Source: Pseudomonas sp. Bc-h | GTDB lineage: Bacteria > Pseudomonadota > Gammaproteobacteria > Pseudomonadales > Pseudomonadaceae | Length of the DNA stretch: 51,714 bases | Assembly: GCF_002080045.1 (NCBI RefSeq) | Contig: NZ_MUIN01000012.1 | Span: forward strand, 209,842 to 261,555 | Reading direction: 5' to 3' | Shown: one piece after another, positions 8,061 through 18,154 of the stretch | Numbering within the stretch: position 1 is the first letter of the stretch | How the letters are laid out: each line of letters starts with the position of its first letter | The notes under the pieces: model-generated | Database searches by the model: none | What the model was told of the DNA's origin: nothing | What the model saw: only the letters and a program-made list of their open reading frames with translations | Program-made: the position numbers and the translations under genes

Positions 8061-8592
8061 CGCTCACCTCCCAGGTGGCCAACAGGTTGAACAGGATCGG
8101 TTTCTGCGGTGAGTTGGCGACGATCTCGTGGTTGACCAGCGAGACGTCGCTCAGCTCAGGGCTGTCTTCCAACTGCCGGTGAAAGGTCAGCATCGCTTCC
8201 AGATCCCGCGCTTCGGCACTGATCCGTACCTGGCCCTTGCGTGCGTCGGGGCTCAGGCTGAGCAAGGCGATGTCCTTGCCGCGCAGGGTCTCGAGGGCCG
8301 CGAACAGGCGCTCCCAAGGGCGACGCAACTGCGCGGAGATCTGTTTCATCTCCGTCAGCCGCACTTCCTGCTCGCGCTGCTGGGCGGGGGTCAGACCGGC
8401 AACGGGGCCGGTGTGCACCTGCATTTTCTTCTGTGCGTGACCCAACCGGCCTTGCTGCTCGTGAATCTCTTCGCCGATGACATGGGCGCCGGTGGCAACC
8501 GAAACACTGAGCACCAGACCAAGGCTCAACAGGGTCCAGCCCAATTTGCTGCCACGGCGTTGGGGCTGAAATTCCAGATCGAGGGCGCGCAT
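8047..8592 (-). CDS. PilN/GspL-C-like platform protein
   Basis: Protein of 181 residues with the PilN layout. The N-terminus MRALDLEFQPQRR is a likely PilM-binding segment. A membrane helix covers about 18-37, then a helical coiled coil and a C-terminal domain with QVRISAEARDLEAMLTFHRQ and LSDVSLVNHEI, as in PilN family members. It starts 1 nt after the PilM-like stop. With that gene, PilM + PilN together replace the single GspL of canonical type II systems, a type IV pilus-style arrangement. Confidence 0.75.
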   Translation of the reverse strand: MRALDLEFQPQRRGSKLGWTLLSLGLVLSVSVATGAHVIGEEIHEQQGRLGHAQKKMQVHTGPVAGLTPAQQREQEVRLTEMKQISAQLRRPWERLFAALETLRGKDIALLSLSPDARKGQVRISAEARDLEAMLTFHRQLEDSPELSDVSLVNHEIVANSPQKPILFNLLATWEVSDVRP

Positions 8593-8593
8593 G

Positions 8594-9377
8594 TCAGTTC
8601 ACCGCTCTGGACATGAGGTGCAACGCGTCCTGGATGTCGCCCTCGACCACAGGCAATTCCAGGGTCTGTACGCCGAGAATCAACGGTGCATCGTTGTGGC
8701 GGGCCGGGGCGTGTACGAACAGGTCCACCGGTTTGTCGCCGTTGAGCCCGTGCAGCTCGCTTTCCCGGGCGATCATCGAAGCCAGCGCAGCATCGGTATC
8801 GGCGATGCGCAGGGAGCGCACGGCAGACCAGCGCCCTTCCCTGGCCAGCAACAAGGTGCTGCGGCCGGGTTCAGCGACCACGAACAGGAAGTCGCGGTCA
8901 CCGAAGCTCTTCTGAAAGCGGTTGAAGGCGGTCATCAGGTACGGCTGCACCGACACCAGACGCAAGCCGAGTGCCTTGACCACCTCACGCAAGCGGCCGA
9001 GCAAGGCGTCAGGCAGGCCGACGGCGATGCGCGGCATCCCGGCATTCTCTGGCGACAGGCTCAGGCTCCAGGCTTGCGTCGACTTGCCGAACGTGTCGTC
9101 GAAACAGGCGCTGGCATAAGCGCGCAGTTCGTCCGGGGTGGTGATGTGCTCGCTCCACGGAATCAGGCCGAAGCGGCTGTAGTGACTGGACAGCAGAACG
9201 CTGAGCCGGGCGCGCCCTTTCACATGCTCGGCGAGCAAACGTTGCAGAGTATCCAGGGCCAGGGTCGCGGTGGATTGGCGATCGGCGATGAACCCTGCAC
9301 TGCCCAGCCAGGTCCTGCCGCTGGCGCTGCAGCGGGAAAGACCGACGCCGTTGGCGCCGATCACGGCCACATAATGA

Positions 9378-9397
<20 letters not shown>
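8594..9397 (-). CDS. PilM/GspL cytoplasmic-domain-like protein
   Basis: Soluble protein of 267 residues with ASKHA-like features: an initial beta-hairpin (DHYVAVIGANGVGLSR), ARLSVLLSSHYSRFGLIPW near 65-85, and a late LHLMSRAVN helix. It likely links the ATPase to the membrane platform. The start was set at a GTG (9397) because GGAGGAG lies about 7 nt upstream. This makes the gene overlap the end of gspE by 20 nt; the longer frame to 9472 would run far into gspE and has a Cys/Trp-rich nonsense-like N-terminus. It lacks a visible transmembrane helix, so it is PilM-like rather than a full GspL. Confidence 0.7.
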
Positions 9398-11093
<1,696 letters not shown>

Positions 11094-11211
11094 CGAATGC
11101 ACTCCCGGACCCCAAAAAAGGAACCACACATTCGACGCGCCCGGCCGTCCATGACCGGTGTGCCGTTCCCGGAACCTTCAATACCCGTGGTCTTGAAGAT
11201 CCCGGTCCCGG

Positions 11212-11835
11212 CTAGAGTTTGCCCTCCCCGTCGTGGACCGCTTTGTCGCTGTCAGGCGACGCGATCTGCTTGCTGCTTCGACGGTCTGCATGAACCCAGG
11301 AACCGTCGTACAACTGCAACGGGAACGTCTCAGCCGGGCTGTGTCGCCGCTCGATGAAACCGGCCGCCTGTGGCGCCCTGCTCGTCGAGCGTCGCTCAGT
11401 ACCCAACAAGTCACAGACAGCTCGGGCCAGTTCGGCCAGCGGAAACGGCTTGAACAGAATGTGGCTGACACCCAGATCGGTGGCCCGACCGCAGACTTCG
11501 CTGGTCGGATGGCCGGTGATCAGAATGAAAAAACAGTCCTTCTGTTTGCGTACCGCATCGAGTACCTGAAACCCTTCCATATCGGGTAGGCGAAAATCGA
11601 GGACCACCACGTCCGGTGCGAAACCCTGTGCAAGGTCGATGGCAGCAGCGCCATCGTTCGCGACCCGGACATCCAGGCTCTTGGCCTCCAGATACGACTG
11701 AAGGTTCTGCGCCAGGATTTGCTCGTCCTCTACAACCATTACTTTGTTCAACAAGGTGGACTCCTGAAATCGGGACAGGTCCTGTGGCCCGGTCTGGGGA
11801 TTCCCGCCTTGTATAGGTACAAGAGCACTGTTCAT
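11212..11835 (-). CDS. orphan response-regulator receiver protein
   Basis: Protein of 207 residues with a single REC domain at about 30-150: VMVVEDEQILAQNL (acidic pocket), VVVLDFRLPDMEGF (phospho-acceptor Asp), LITGHPTS and LFKPFPL (conserved Lys). There is no DNA-binding, HD-GYP or GGDEF output. The last 55 residues are polar and low-complexity. It is the first gene of the secretion operon, so it may gate the ATPase or platform by protein contact, as PilG/PilH-type regulators do; that is inference. Start at 11835 has GGAGGG 5-6 nt upstream; the in-frame extension to 11943 crosses the promoter and is rejected. Confidence 0.85.
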   Translation of the reverse strand: MNSALVPIQGGNPQTGPQDLSRFQESTLLNKVMVVEDEQILAQNLQSYLEAKSLDVRVANDGAAAIDLAQGFAPDVVVLDFRLPDMEGFQVLDAVRKQKDCFFILITGHPTSEVCGRATDLGVSHILFKPFPLAELARAVCDLLGTERRSTSRAPQAAGFIERRHSPAETFPLQLYDGSWVHADRRSSKQIASPDSDKAVHDGEGKL

Positions 11836-11858
11836 GCCAGACCCTCCACTTGAAAATT

Positions 11859-11873
11859 TCTTTGCCCATGCCA
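11859..11873 (-). promoter_or_regulatory. imperfect sigma54-like promoter of secretion operon
   Basis: On the minus strand the sequence TGGCATGGGCAAAGA places GG and G at -24/-13 spacing, but the -12 dinucleotide is GA rather than GC. The -24 half (TGGCATG) is identical to that of the mnxG promoter. It sits about 95 bp downstream of the distal CCCCACTNNCGGGG site, close to the 93 bp seen at mnxG. A start of transcription here would leave a very short leader before the GGAGGG ribosome site. Weak by sequence alone. Confidence 0.35.
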
Positions 11874-11918
11874 CTGATTTTCTTCGATAAAAAAGAAAGA
11901 CCCGTGGTCCGGCCTCGA

Positions 11919-11932
11919 CCCCACTAGCGGGG
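11919..11932. promoter_or_regulatory. CCCCACTNNCGGGG operator, proximal copy
   Basis: CCCCACTAGCGGGG, a full match to the 14-bp near-palindrome found at other promoters of this locus. It lies 41 bp (about four helical turns) from the distal copy, in the 148-bp gap between the isomerase gene and the receiver gene. Confidence 0.6.
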
Positions 11933-11959
11933 GGAGGCGCCATCGATAATCGGATTTGC

Positions 11960-11973
11960 CCCCACTTTCGGGG
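11960..11973. promoter_or_regulatory. CCCCACTNNCGGGG operator, distal copy
   Basis: CCCCACTTTCGGGG, a full match to the shared motif, starting 11 bp beyond the stop codon of the isomerase gene. Candidate upstream activator site for the secretion operon. Confidence 0.6.
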
Positions 11974-11983
11974 AAAACCCGGG

Positions 11984-12955
11984 TCATCGCTCCGCCGCCC
12001 GTTCTATCCTGCTCGCCGCTCGCAATCGCTGCAGCGCCGCCGCCGTCGCCTGTGCCTGGCGTTGCTGATCCAGCGCCTGACGCGCCATCGCCAGTCCCTG
12101 ACTGTCTTCGATGGCGTTAGCTGAAACAGTGTTCTCAACTTTGATCAAATGCCAGCCGTAAATGGTTCGTACCGGCTGACTGACGGTGCCAGGCTTGAGA
12201 CTGAAAGCGGCATCGGCGAACTCCGAGACCATGCTTTCACGAGAAAAATAGCCCAGATCGCCGCCTTCGGCTGACCGGCTGTCCTGAGAGTGCTGCTGAG
12301 CGACCTTGGCGAAGTCTTCTCCGGCAACGATTCGCGCGCGCAATTGCAGCAGTTGTTCACGCACGGCTTCGGCTTTCGCGGCGTCGGCAGTGGCGTCCAG
12401 TTGCAGCAGGATGTGCCGGGCATGAATGCGCGGCGACAGCTGCCGGTAGAACGCCTCTACCTCGGCATCGCCGGGCGCCGGGACCTGACTGAGCTCGGCG
12501 AGCATCCGTTGGCTGGTCAGTTCGCGACGCAGGTAAGCCTGGAAAGAGGTGGTGTCAAAACCCGCTTCCTCCAGCCGACGGTTGAATATCTCGTCGGAGG
12601 TGAACTCGCCCCGCAGCGCGGCGAAATTCTCCCGCACGCTCTTTTCATCGATGCGCACTCCGCGCTTGCCGGCCTCCTGCCACAACAATTCCTTGTCGAT
12701 CAAGTCGTCCAGCGCGGCGTTGCGCAAGCGGTTATAGGCCACCGGGTTACGTATCGAACCCACCATACGCCCCTGAGCCTGCAAGTAGTCGGCAAAGTAA
12801 TGCTCAAGCTGCATCTGCCCGATCTCCACGCCGTTGACCCGCGCCACGGCCATTTGCCCAACGGTCGGCTCGGCCACTGCCTCGGTACGGCCTACCGTGA
12901 GCAGCACGCCCGGCATCACAAACGCCAACAACAGTAAAAGCACCTTGAGCTTCAT
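11984..12955 (-). CDS. periplasmic parvulin-type peptidyl-prolyl isomerase
   Basis: SurA/PpiC-like folding factor of 323 residues. A signal peptide covers about 1-29. A SurA_N-like helical chaperone region (residues 35-160, NPVAYNRLRNAALDDLIDKELL) is followed by a parvulin domain at about 170-270: ARHILLQL, FAKVAQQHSQDSRSAEGGDLGYF, and a C-terminal GWHLIKVE. It is the last gene of the mnxG operon, 14 nt after the cytochrome fusion gene. It may assist folding or export of the very large MnxG or the secretin (inference). Confidence 0.88.
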   Translation of the reverse strand: MKLKVLLLLLAFVMPGVLLTVGRTEAVAEPTVGQMAVARVNGVEIGQMQLEHYFADYLQAQGRMVGSIRNPVAYNRLRNAALDDLIDKELLWQEAGKRGVRIDEKSVRENFAALRGEFTSDEIFNRRLEEAGFDTTSFQAYLRRELTSQRMLAELSQVPAPGDAEVEAFYRQLSPRIHARHILLQLDATADAAKAEAVREQLLQLRARIVAGEDFAKVAQQHSQDSRSAEGGDLGYFSRESMVSEFADAAFSLKPGTVSQPVRTIYGWHLIKVENTVSANAIEDSQGLAMARQALDQQRQAQATAAALQRLRAASRIERAAER

Positions 12956-12969
12956 GGCGAATTCTCACT

Positions 12970-14550
12970 TCAATTGGCCGCGCTGACCCGCGTGTACGGG
13001 CTGACCAGTTCAAACCTCTGCTGCTTTAAATCCACGGTCACCACATGGGCGCCCGACATCCCCAGCCGGCGCCCCGGCCCAAATCCCAACAGTGGGGTCA
13101 GTCCGGTCTGTATATCGTGCAACCCTTCCAGCGCCTTGACCAACTGCTCTCGCGCGGGGTTTCGACCGATCTGTCGCAATGCCTCGGCCACCAGCAGAAC
13201 TGCGCAATAGGCATCGACCTGCAACACCGCGTATTGCCCTTTCAGGCCGCTGCGTTCGCGGACACTGGCGAGCGCGGCCTTGCCTTCGTCGGTCCAGTCG
13301 CCGGGGATGAACGGATAGGCCAGCAAAAGACGGCGGGAGAACGAAGAAGGCACTTGCCAGACATCGTTGGGTACCTGGGCCGACGCCGCGAACAGGTACG
13401 GATGCTGTCCGGCTCCGTCCAGGGTTTGAGTCATGGCGGCAAAGTCGGCGGCGCGGCCAAGGAAGAACAGCGATTTGACTTCAGCGGTGTAAACGCCGAC
13501 GCCCACGGTCTGACCTGTCGGGTAGGACTGCAGGCTGACGTCCGTCCAGCCCTGGGCGTTGAGGTGTTGTTTGAGGGTTTCGGCCTGCTGCTGATCCTGC
13601 GGATTGTCCTGATAGACGATCCGGGTTGCCTGCCCGGCGAGACCCAGCGTGCGCTGGCCGTAGCTCGCCAGCGCCCCCAGTTGTTCGGACGTACCGGGCA
13701 ATGGCTCGAAAATCAAAGGATTGTCGCTTTCCCCGCCAACCAGCGACACCGAGCCCACCAGCGGCAGTTGCACCTGCTCCAGCAACTCGCCCAGATGCCC
13801 GTCCAGCGCAGGCACCAGCGGCGTGATCAGCGCAAACACGCCGTCGTCGCCGGTCAGGGTTTGCAGCGCGGCTTTGGCGCTTTCAGCATCGGGGCCGGGG
13901 TCGACGATCTGCAACTCAAGTTGGCGCCCGTGAATGCCCCCTGCTTCGTTGATCGCTGCCAGCGCGCCCTTGAGCACTGCGCCCACGGTATCGCCCAGCG
14001 GCGCCATGGCACCCTGGGTTGGCAACAACGTGCCCAGGCGCAAGGTCGTGGCCTGCACGCCGGGATCGCCGTCGTCTTCGATGCGTTTGAGGTAGGCGAC
14101 CAGATTCAGTTGATCCTGACTGGACATGACGAAACGCGGCATCGCACTGTCCAGTGCATTGCCGCCCGGGTCGATGCCCTCGATGATCGCGTGGGACACC
14201 GCGCTGTCGCTGTACGGCGGATGGCTGCGCCCTGCCCTGACCTGTTGACCGTAGGGCGTGCTCAACCGCCGCCAGGTGATGTCCGGCGGACGCACGCCGC
14301 CTTCCGGTCGCCCGCGGCCATCGGCACCATGGCAACCCGCGCACGGCACAGTCGCGGCCGGAACCACGGTGCCCGACACGCCGATGCGCGCCGACACGTC
14401 GGCACCGCTGGCAGAGACGCCTTCGCGGTACACACGTTTGCCGGCCGCCTCCATCGGGCTCAGCTCCATACCATGAGCTGCGCTCGTCAGGCACCACAGC
14501 AGGCTGAACTGTAAAGTCAGCCTCAGGCGAAAAAGCGCCAGCGACTTCAT
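12970..14550 (-). CDS. cytochrome c fused to a type 1 periplasmic binding protein
   Basis: 526-residue periplasmic protein. A signal peptide (about 1-27) is followed by a class I cytochrome c domain with heme motif CAGCHG near 69-74. A Met in MPRFVMSSQDQL near 140 is a possible sixth ligand. From about 165 to the end it is a LivJ/Leu-Ile-Val-type binding fold (LRLGTLLPTQGAMAPLGDTV, GGIHGRQLELQIVDPG, YAVLQVDAYCAVLLVAEAL). No ABC permease genes are near, so a transport role is doubtful. In this operon it could be a ligand- or redox-sensing partner, or an electron acceptor for MnxG. The two domains are in one uninterrupted frame. Confidence 0.85.
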   Translation of the reverse strand: MKSLALFRLRLTLQFSLLWCLTSAAHGMELSPMEAAGKRVYREGVSASGADVSARIGVSGTVVPAATVPCAGCHGADGRGRPEGGVRPPDITWRRLSTPYGQQVRAGRSHPPYSDSAVSHAIIEGIDPGGNALDSAMPRFVMSSQDQLNLVAYLKRIEDDGDPGVQATTLRLGTLLPTQGAMAPLGDTVGAVLKGALAAINEAGGIHGRQLELQIVDPGPDAESAKAALQTLTGDDGVFALITPLVPALDGHLGELLEQVQLPLVGSVSLVGGESDNPLIFEPLPGTSEQLGALASYGQRTLGLAGQATRIVYQDNPQDQQQAETLKQHLNAQGWTDVSLQSYPTGQTVGVGVYTAEVKSLFFLGRAADFAAMTQTLDGAGQHPYLFAASAQVPNDVWQVPSSFSRRLLLAYPFIPGDWTDEGKAALASVRERSGLKGQYAVLQVDAYCAVLLVAEALRQIGRNPAREQLVKALEGLHDIQTGLTPLLGFGPGRRLGMSGAHVVTVDLKQQRFELVSPYTRVSAAN

Positions 14551-14560
14551 GGTCGACTCC

Positions 14561-15196
14561 TTAACGTCCGGCCACAGGTAAGGTCAGAAACTGCAAGCGT
14601 TGGGCAATGGCGTCCACCGGCGCATCGGGACGAATCCTCGCCCAGCGCTTGTTCGCCACATCGCCCACGATCAACTGCGTGGAATGCTGTTCGGGGCTCG
14701 GAATCACTTGCCCCAGGCGCGCCAGCACCAGGTCCATCTGCTCCTGAGTACCGGTCAGAAACCGCCAGTTGGGCCCATCCACACCATGCTTGGCGGCGAA
14801 TGCCTTGAGCACTTCAGGGGTGTCGTTCTTCGGGTCGCTGGTCAGGGTGATGAAATACACCTGGCTGGCGACGTCATCGGCCATGGCAGCGCGCACGTCC
14901 TTGAGTTTGCGGGTGATCAGCGGGCAGGCGTCCTGGCAGTGGGTGAACACCACGTTGAGCAGGACCCGCTTGCCCTTGAGTTCGTCACTGTAGAAACGCA
15001 CGGTGTTGCCGTCCTGATCCTTCAGGGCCGTGTCGGTGAAGTATTGCTGTGCGTCGTGCGTGCCGCTGGAAGGAGGCGCGACCTGCACCGGCGCGGCTTT
15101 GGCCAGGGTGGGATTTTCGTGGGCTTCGTGGGCCATCAGGTCAGGTACAGACAATGTCAGAGCAATCGCAACCCAGGTCTGGATCAAACGAAACAT
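14561..15196 (-). CDS. SCO1/SenC copper chaperone, second copy
   Basis: Thioredoxin-fold SCO protein of 211 residues, placed in the periplasm by an N-terminal signal (MFRLIQTWVAIALTL). The copper-binding motif CQDAC lies in VFTHCQDACPLITRKL, and the conserved His in PEQHSTQLIVGD. I set the start at 15196, but its ribosome site is poor. The frame stays open back to an ATG at 15376 that overlaps the previous stop by 4 nt and encodes a signal-like MKLLPVLTFAVFA, with a REP pair (15214-15305) in between. The natural start is therefore uncertain. Likely delivers copper to the oxidase or protects thiols. Confidence 0.85.
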   Translation of the reverse strand: MFRLIQTWVAIALTLSVPDLMAHEAHENPTLAKAAPVQVAPPSSGTHDAQQYFTDTALKDQDGNTVRFYSDELKGKRVLLNVVFTHCQDACPLITRKLKDVRAAMADDVASQVYFITLTSDPKNDTPEVLKAFAAKHGVDGPNWRFLTGTQEQMDLVLARLGQVIPSPEQHSTQLIVGDVANKRWARIRPDAPVDAIAQRLQFLTLPVAGR

Positions 15197-15213
15197 CAAC
15201 AGACGCGGCGCAC

Positions 15214-15305
15214 CCTGTGGGAGGGAGCTGGCTCGCGAATGCGGTGTATCAGGACCGCTGGAGGTGACTGACCCTCCCTCTTCGTGGGCAAGGTCCCTCC
15301 CACAG
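15214..15305. repeat. REP inverted pair inside the operon
   Basis: Two convergent REP arms: CTGTGGGAGGGAGCTGGCTC at 15214 and its inverted partner GGGCAAGGTCCCTCCCACAG ending at 15305. They are separated by about 40 bp. The pair is in the 5' region of the second SCO gene, within the mnxG operon, and could affect RNA stability or coupling. Confidence 0.8.
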
Positions 15306-15372
15306 TGACCGAGCTCACCTGAGCAATCGCGTCGCTGGGCAAAGACTGCGAAGGTCAAAACAGGCAGGAGCT

Positions 15373-16026
15373 TCATGGCAGATCCTCCCCCATCACATAC
15401 ACCCCATGTCGGCCACTGCGGTTGGCGCGGTCACCGCGCAGTTGCTCCACTCGCTCGACCAGCAATTGCGGGTCGGTGAAGCCATAGAACCGTGTCCAGT
15501 GGCTGCTGTGGCCGTCGCCGATCATGATCAGCGGCGGGTGGTTTTCAGGGTCCGCGGTCCAGGTGCCCAAGCCCTTGAGGGTCGCGTCGATGGCCTGCGG
15601 CGTGCCGGTCAGCCAGGCCCAGCCAGGACCGTGCTGAAAGCGATTGGCGTAGGTGAGCAGGCGCGGCGCCGTGTCGCGCAGCGGGTCGACGGTGATCGAA
15701 ACCAGTTGCACCTCGGTGCCGACCTTGGCGCCGAGCTGTTTCTGCACCTTGCCCATGATCGAAGAAATCACCGGGCAGATCGTGGTGCAGGTGGTGTAGA
15801 TGAAACCCATGACCACGATGCGATCACTGACCAGATCGCGCTTGAGGTTCACCCGCTCGCCGTTCTGGTTGGTCAGCGACACATCGGCGAAATGCACCAC
15901 GGCGCTGTCCTGCGTCACCGCCGCCTTGGGCGGTGCGTGATCCGCGCCGCCATGGGCCCGAGCCTGCGGGGTAAAGCCTTGGGAAATCAGCAATGCCAAC
16001 ATCGATACTGCAATGACATTTTTCAT
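15373..16026 (-). CDS. SCO1/SenC copper chaperone, first copy
   Basis: SCO-family protein of 217 residues with a signal peptide (residues 1-24, ends ARA) and a His-rich mature start (HGGADHAPP). The thioredoxin fold has the copper motif CTTIC in GFIYTTCTTICPVISSIM and the conserved His in ENHPPLIMIGD. The ATG overlaps the beta-propeller stop by 4 nt. Two adjacent, diverged SCO genes next to a multicopper oxidase point to a dedicated copper-loading step for MnxG (inference). Confidence 0.9.
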   Translation of the reverse strand: MKNVIAVSMLALLISQGFTPQARAHGGADHAPPKAAVTQDSAVVHFADVSLTNQNGERVNLKRDLVSDRIVVMGFIYTTCTTICPVISSIMGKVQKQLGAKVGTEVQLVSITVDPLRDTAPRLLTYANRFQHGPGWAWLTGTPQAIDATLKGLGTWTADPENHPPLIMIGDGHSSHWTRFYGFTDPQLLVERVEQLRGDRANRSGRHGVYVMGEDLP

Positions 16027-18044
16027 GGCGTCGTCCTGTCGGAAACAGCAGGGCTTTGGTTATTCAGGTGCACCGGCGAGGTGTCGACCGGCATCACCCG
16101 CAGACTGGCGTAGGACTGCTCGTTGGCCCGGATGCCCAACGACTCGGAACGGGCGTGGAGGTAATAGGCTCCGGTTTCACTCAGGTCAGCCTGGGCCTCG
16201 TAGATGCCCTCACCGACTTCAACCGCCAGCACTTCCCGGGGCCGCGAGCTGGGAGCGAGGAAGTAGCGCAGATACACGTCCTTGGCGCCGGTCATGGGCG
16301 TGTTATCGCGGCCCTGGACCAGACGGATGCGAATCGGCACCAGCTTGCCAACCGGCTCGAAACGACGCTCCAGCAAGAACGCCACCCGTGGCACGGCCAG
16401 GCGTTTTTCCAGCGCCGGATTGACCTCGATCTGCGCGGTGAAGCAGTGAATGACCTGTGGCTGGTTGAGCATGAACGCCACGTCGAACGTGCCCGCGCTG
16501 GGCAGGCGAACCCGCGAGCTGTAAACCCCGGGCTCGACTTCCCGCAAGCTGCGGTCGATCACCCGCACCGCGCGGGCGGCGTTGCCCCTGTTGGGATAGC
16601 CGGACATCGGCGCGTTCATGCCTTCAGCGTAGAAATAGGTGGTGTTGTCCACCGGGTTGACCACGAACACCGCATCGTTGTCCCGCGCCGGGCTCAAGCC
16701 GGCCGCCAGCGGCAGATCCCCCGCCAGACGCGGCGCCGCCGGGCCTGCCTCGAACGACTGCAGGATCGGCTTGCGGTCCTTGCCCAGGCTCGACAGGTTG
16801 ACCATGGTCACCCGTGGCGACGCCAGCCCGCGGATGTAGGCGTAGTTCTGGGTCACGCTGATCTGGAACGGTTCGGGCGAGACTTCCAGGTCGTGCACCA
16901 CGCTGTCGTTCGAGGCGTCGATCACCAGCGCGTGGCTGTTCAAGGTGTTGAGCACGAAGCCATACCGACCGTCATCGCTGAAAGTCATGGGGCCCAGTCC
17001 CTGCTGCGAGGCGATGACTTTGCGCACTTCCAGACTATGGGCATCGATGACGGTCACCGAGCCGTCCTTGCCGTCGGCCACGTACACCGCGTCGGAGAGC
17101 GGCGAATAGGCGACCGACAACGGATGGGACCCGGTTTTCAGGGTTTTGCTGTGCGCTAACGTGGCGACATCGAACACGTCGACGGTCCCGGCATCGCGAC
17201 TGCTGACGAAGGCAAAACGCGAGTCCTTGCTAAACGCGATCTCGTGATGGCCGGTGCCGGTGGGCAGGAACCTGGCAACCTTCATTGACTGGGTATCGAT
17301 CACCGTCACGCCACTCGCCGCTTCGCTCGACGCGTTGTTGCCGACCCACAGGTAGCGCTCGTCAGGCTGCAAGGCGACGCGCAGCGGGTTCTCACCGGCA
17401 GGAATATTGGTCATCACCTGGAATTTCTCGCCATCGATGACCGCCACTTCACCCGCCGCCGGCATCGACACGAACACGCGTTTGTCATCGTTGGTCGAGG
17501 TCCAGTCCATGCCCGGTTGCTTGAGCGCGATGCGGCTCATGGTGCTGGTGATGCCGCCCACCGAGACAGTCGGGTCGATCACCGTGGCGCTGGCGTCCTT
17601 GTTCAGCACCATCAGAAAGTAGCTGTTGAGGTCCAGCAAGGGCCGCGCGCCGATGGTGCTTTTCAGGTACAGGCCCACCCGCGATTTGCATTGCGTGTCC
17701 CGCGACCCGGGCTTTTCTTCGGCAACGCTCGGGTCAAGCCATGCGCCAGGCGCGACACCCGGCAACGGTTGGCCAGTGGCGGTGTCGCTGACGCTGAAAC
17801 GCACGTCGGCGAACATCCCCTCCATCAACGGCCCGCTGTTCAGCGGGCGCGCCTCGAATTTCACGGTCACACCGTTCTTGACCAGTTGCTGCCGGTCGCT
17901 GGTCATGCTCGGGATCGTCGGCGGGCTGTCCGCTTCACCCATCGCCAGGTTGGCGTCCTTGAGCGGTTCGCCCGTATGCCCCATGACCACCAGCGCTGTC
18001 GCCAGCGCTGCGCCTGCAAATCCACCTCTGATCCATCCATTCAC
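16023..18044 (-). CDS. exported YVTN/YncE-type beta-propeller protein
   Basis: 673-residue protein with an N-terminal hydrophobic signal (about 5-22). An initial domain of about 150 residues (FSVSDTATGQPLPGVAPGAW) resembles periplasmic copper/FixH-type beta domains. A seven-blade-like propeller follows (about 160-450) with repeated units such as VFVSMPAAGEVAVIDGEKF and VYVADGKDGSVTVIDAHSL. A C-terminal beta-sandwich has RVRLPSAGTFDVAFMLNQP. No CxxCH heme motif is visible. It lies between mnxG and the SCO genes. It may be a scaffold or partner of MnxG at the surface; function unproven. Confidence 0.8.
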   Translation of the reverse strand: MNGWIRGGFAGAALATALVVMGHTGEPLKDANLAMGEADSPPTIPSMTSDRQQLVKNGVTVKFEARPLNSGPLMEGMFADVRFSVSDTATGQPLPGVAPGAWLDPSVAEEKPGSRDTQCKSRVGLYLKSTIGARPLLDLNSYFLMVLNKDASATVIDPTVSVGGITSTMSRIALKQPGMDWTSTNDDKRVFVSMPAAGEVAVIDGEKFQVMTNIPAGENPLRVALQPDERYLWVGNNASSEAASGVTVIDTQSMKVARFLPTGTGHHEIAFSKDSRFAFVSSRDAGTVDVFDVATLAHSKTLKTGSHPLSVAYSPLSDAVYVADGKDGSVTVIDAHSLEVRKVIASQQGLGPMTFSDDGRYGFVLNTLNSHALVIDASNDSVVHDLEVSPEPFQISVTQNYAYIRGLASPRVTMVNLSSLGKDRKPILQSFEAGPAAPRLAGDLPLAAGLSPARDNDAVFVVNPVDNTTYFYAEGMNAPMSGYPNRGNAARAVRVIDRSLREVEPGVYSSRVRLPSAGTFDVAFMLNQPQVIHCFTAQIEVNPALEKRLAVPRVAFLLERRFEPVGKLVPIRIRLVQGRDNTPMTGAKDVYLRYFLAPSSRPREVLAVEVGEGIYEAQADLSETGAYYLHARSESLGIRANEQSYASLRVMPVDTSPVHLNNQSPAVSDRTTP

Positions 18045-18098
18045 GCTGCACCCCCTGTGGAGCCGGCACCAGTGCGCCGGTTCCGATGAGTTGTGTCT

Positions 18099-18131
18099 GG
18101 CCCGTCCTGATTGTTCTTGTACGAACGGGCC
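18099..18131 (-). other. hairpin between mnxG and the propeller gene
   Basis: Perfect 7-bp stem GGCCCGT/ACGGGCC with a 19-nt loop in the 110-bp gap after mnxG, without a clear U-tract. It could be an RNA-processing or stability element that lowers downstream expression relative to mnxG, or chance. Confidence 0.3.
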
Positions 18132-18154
18132 TGGTCGTCATGGCTTGCGGGCGC

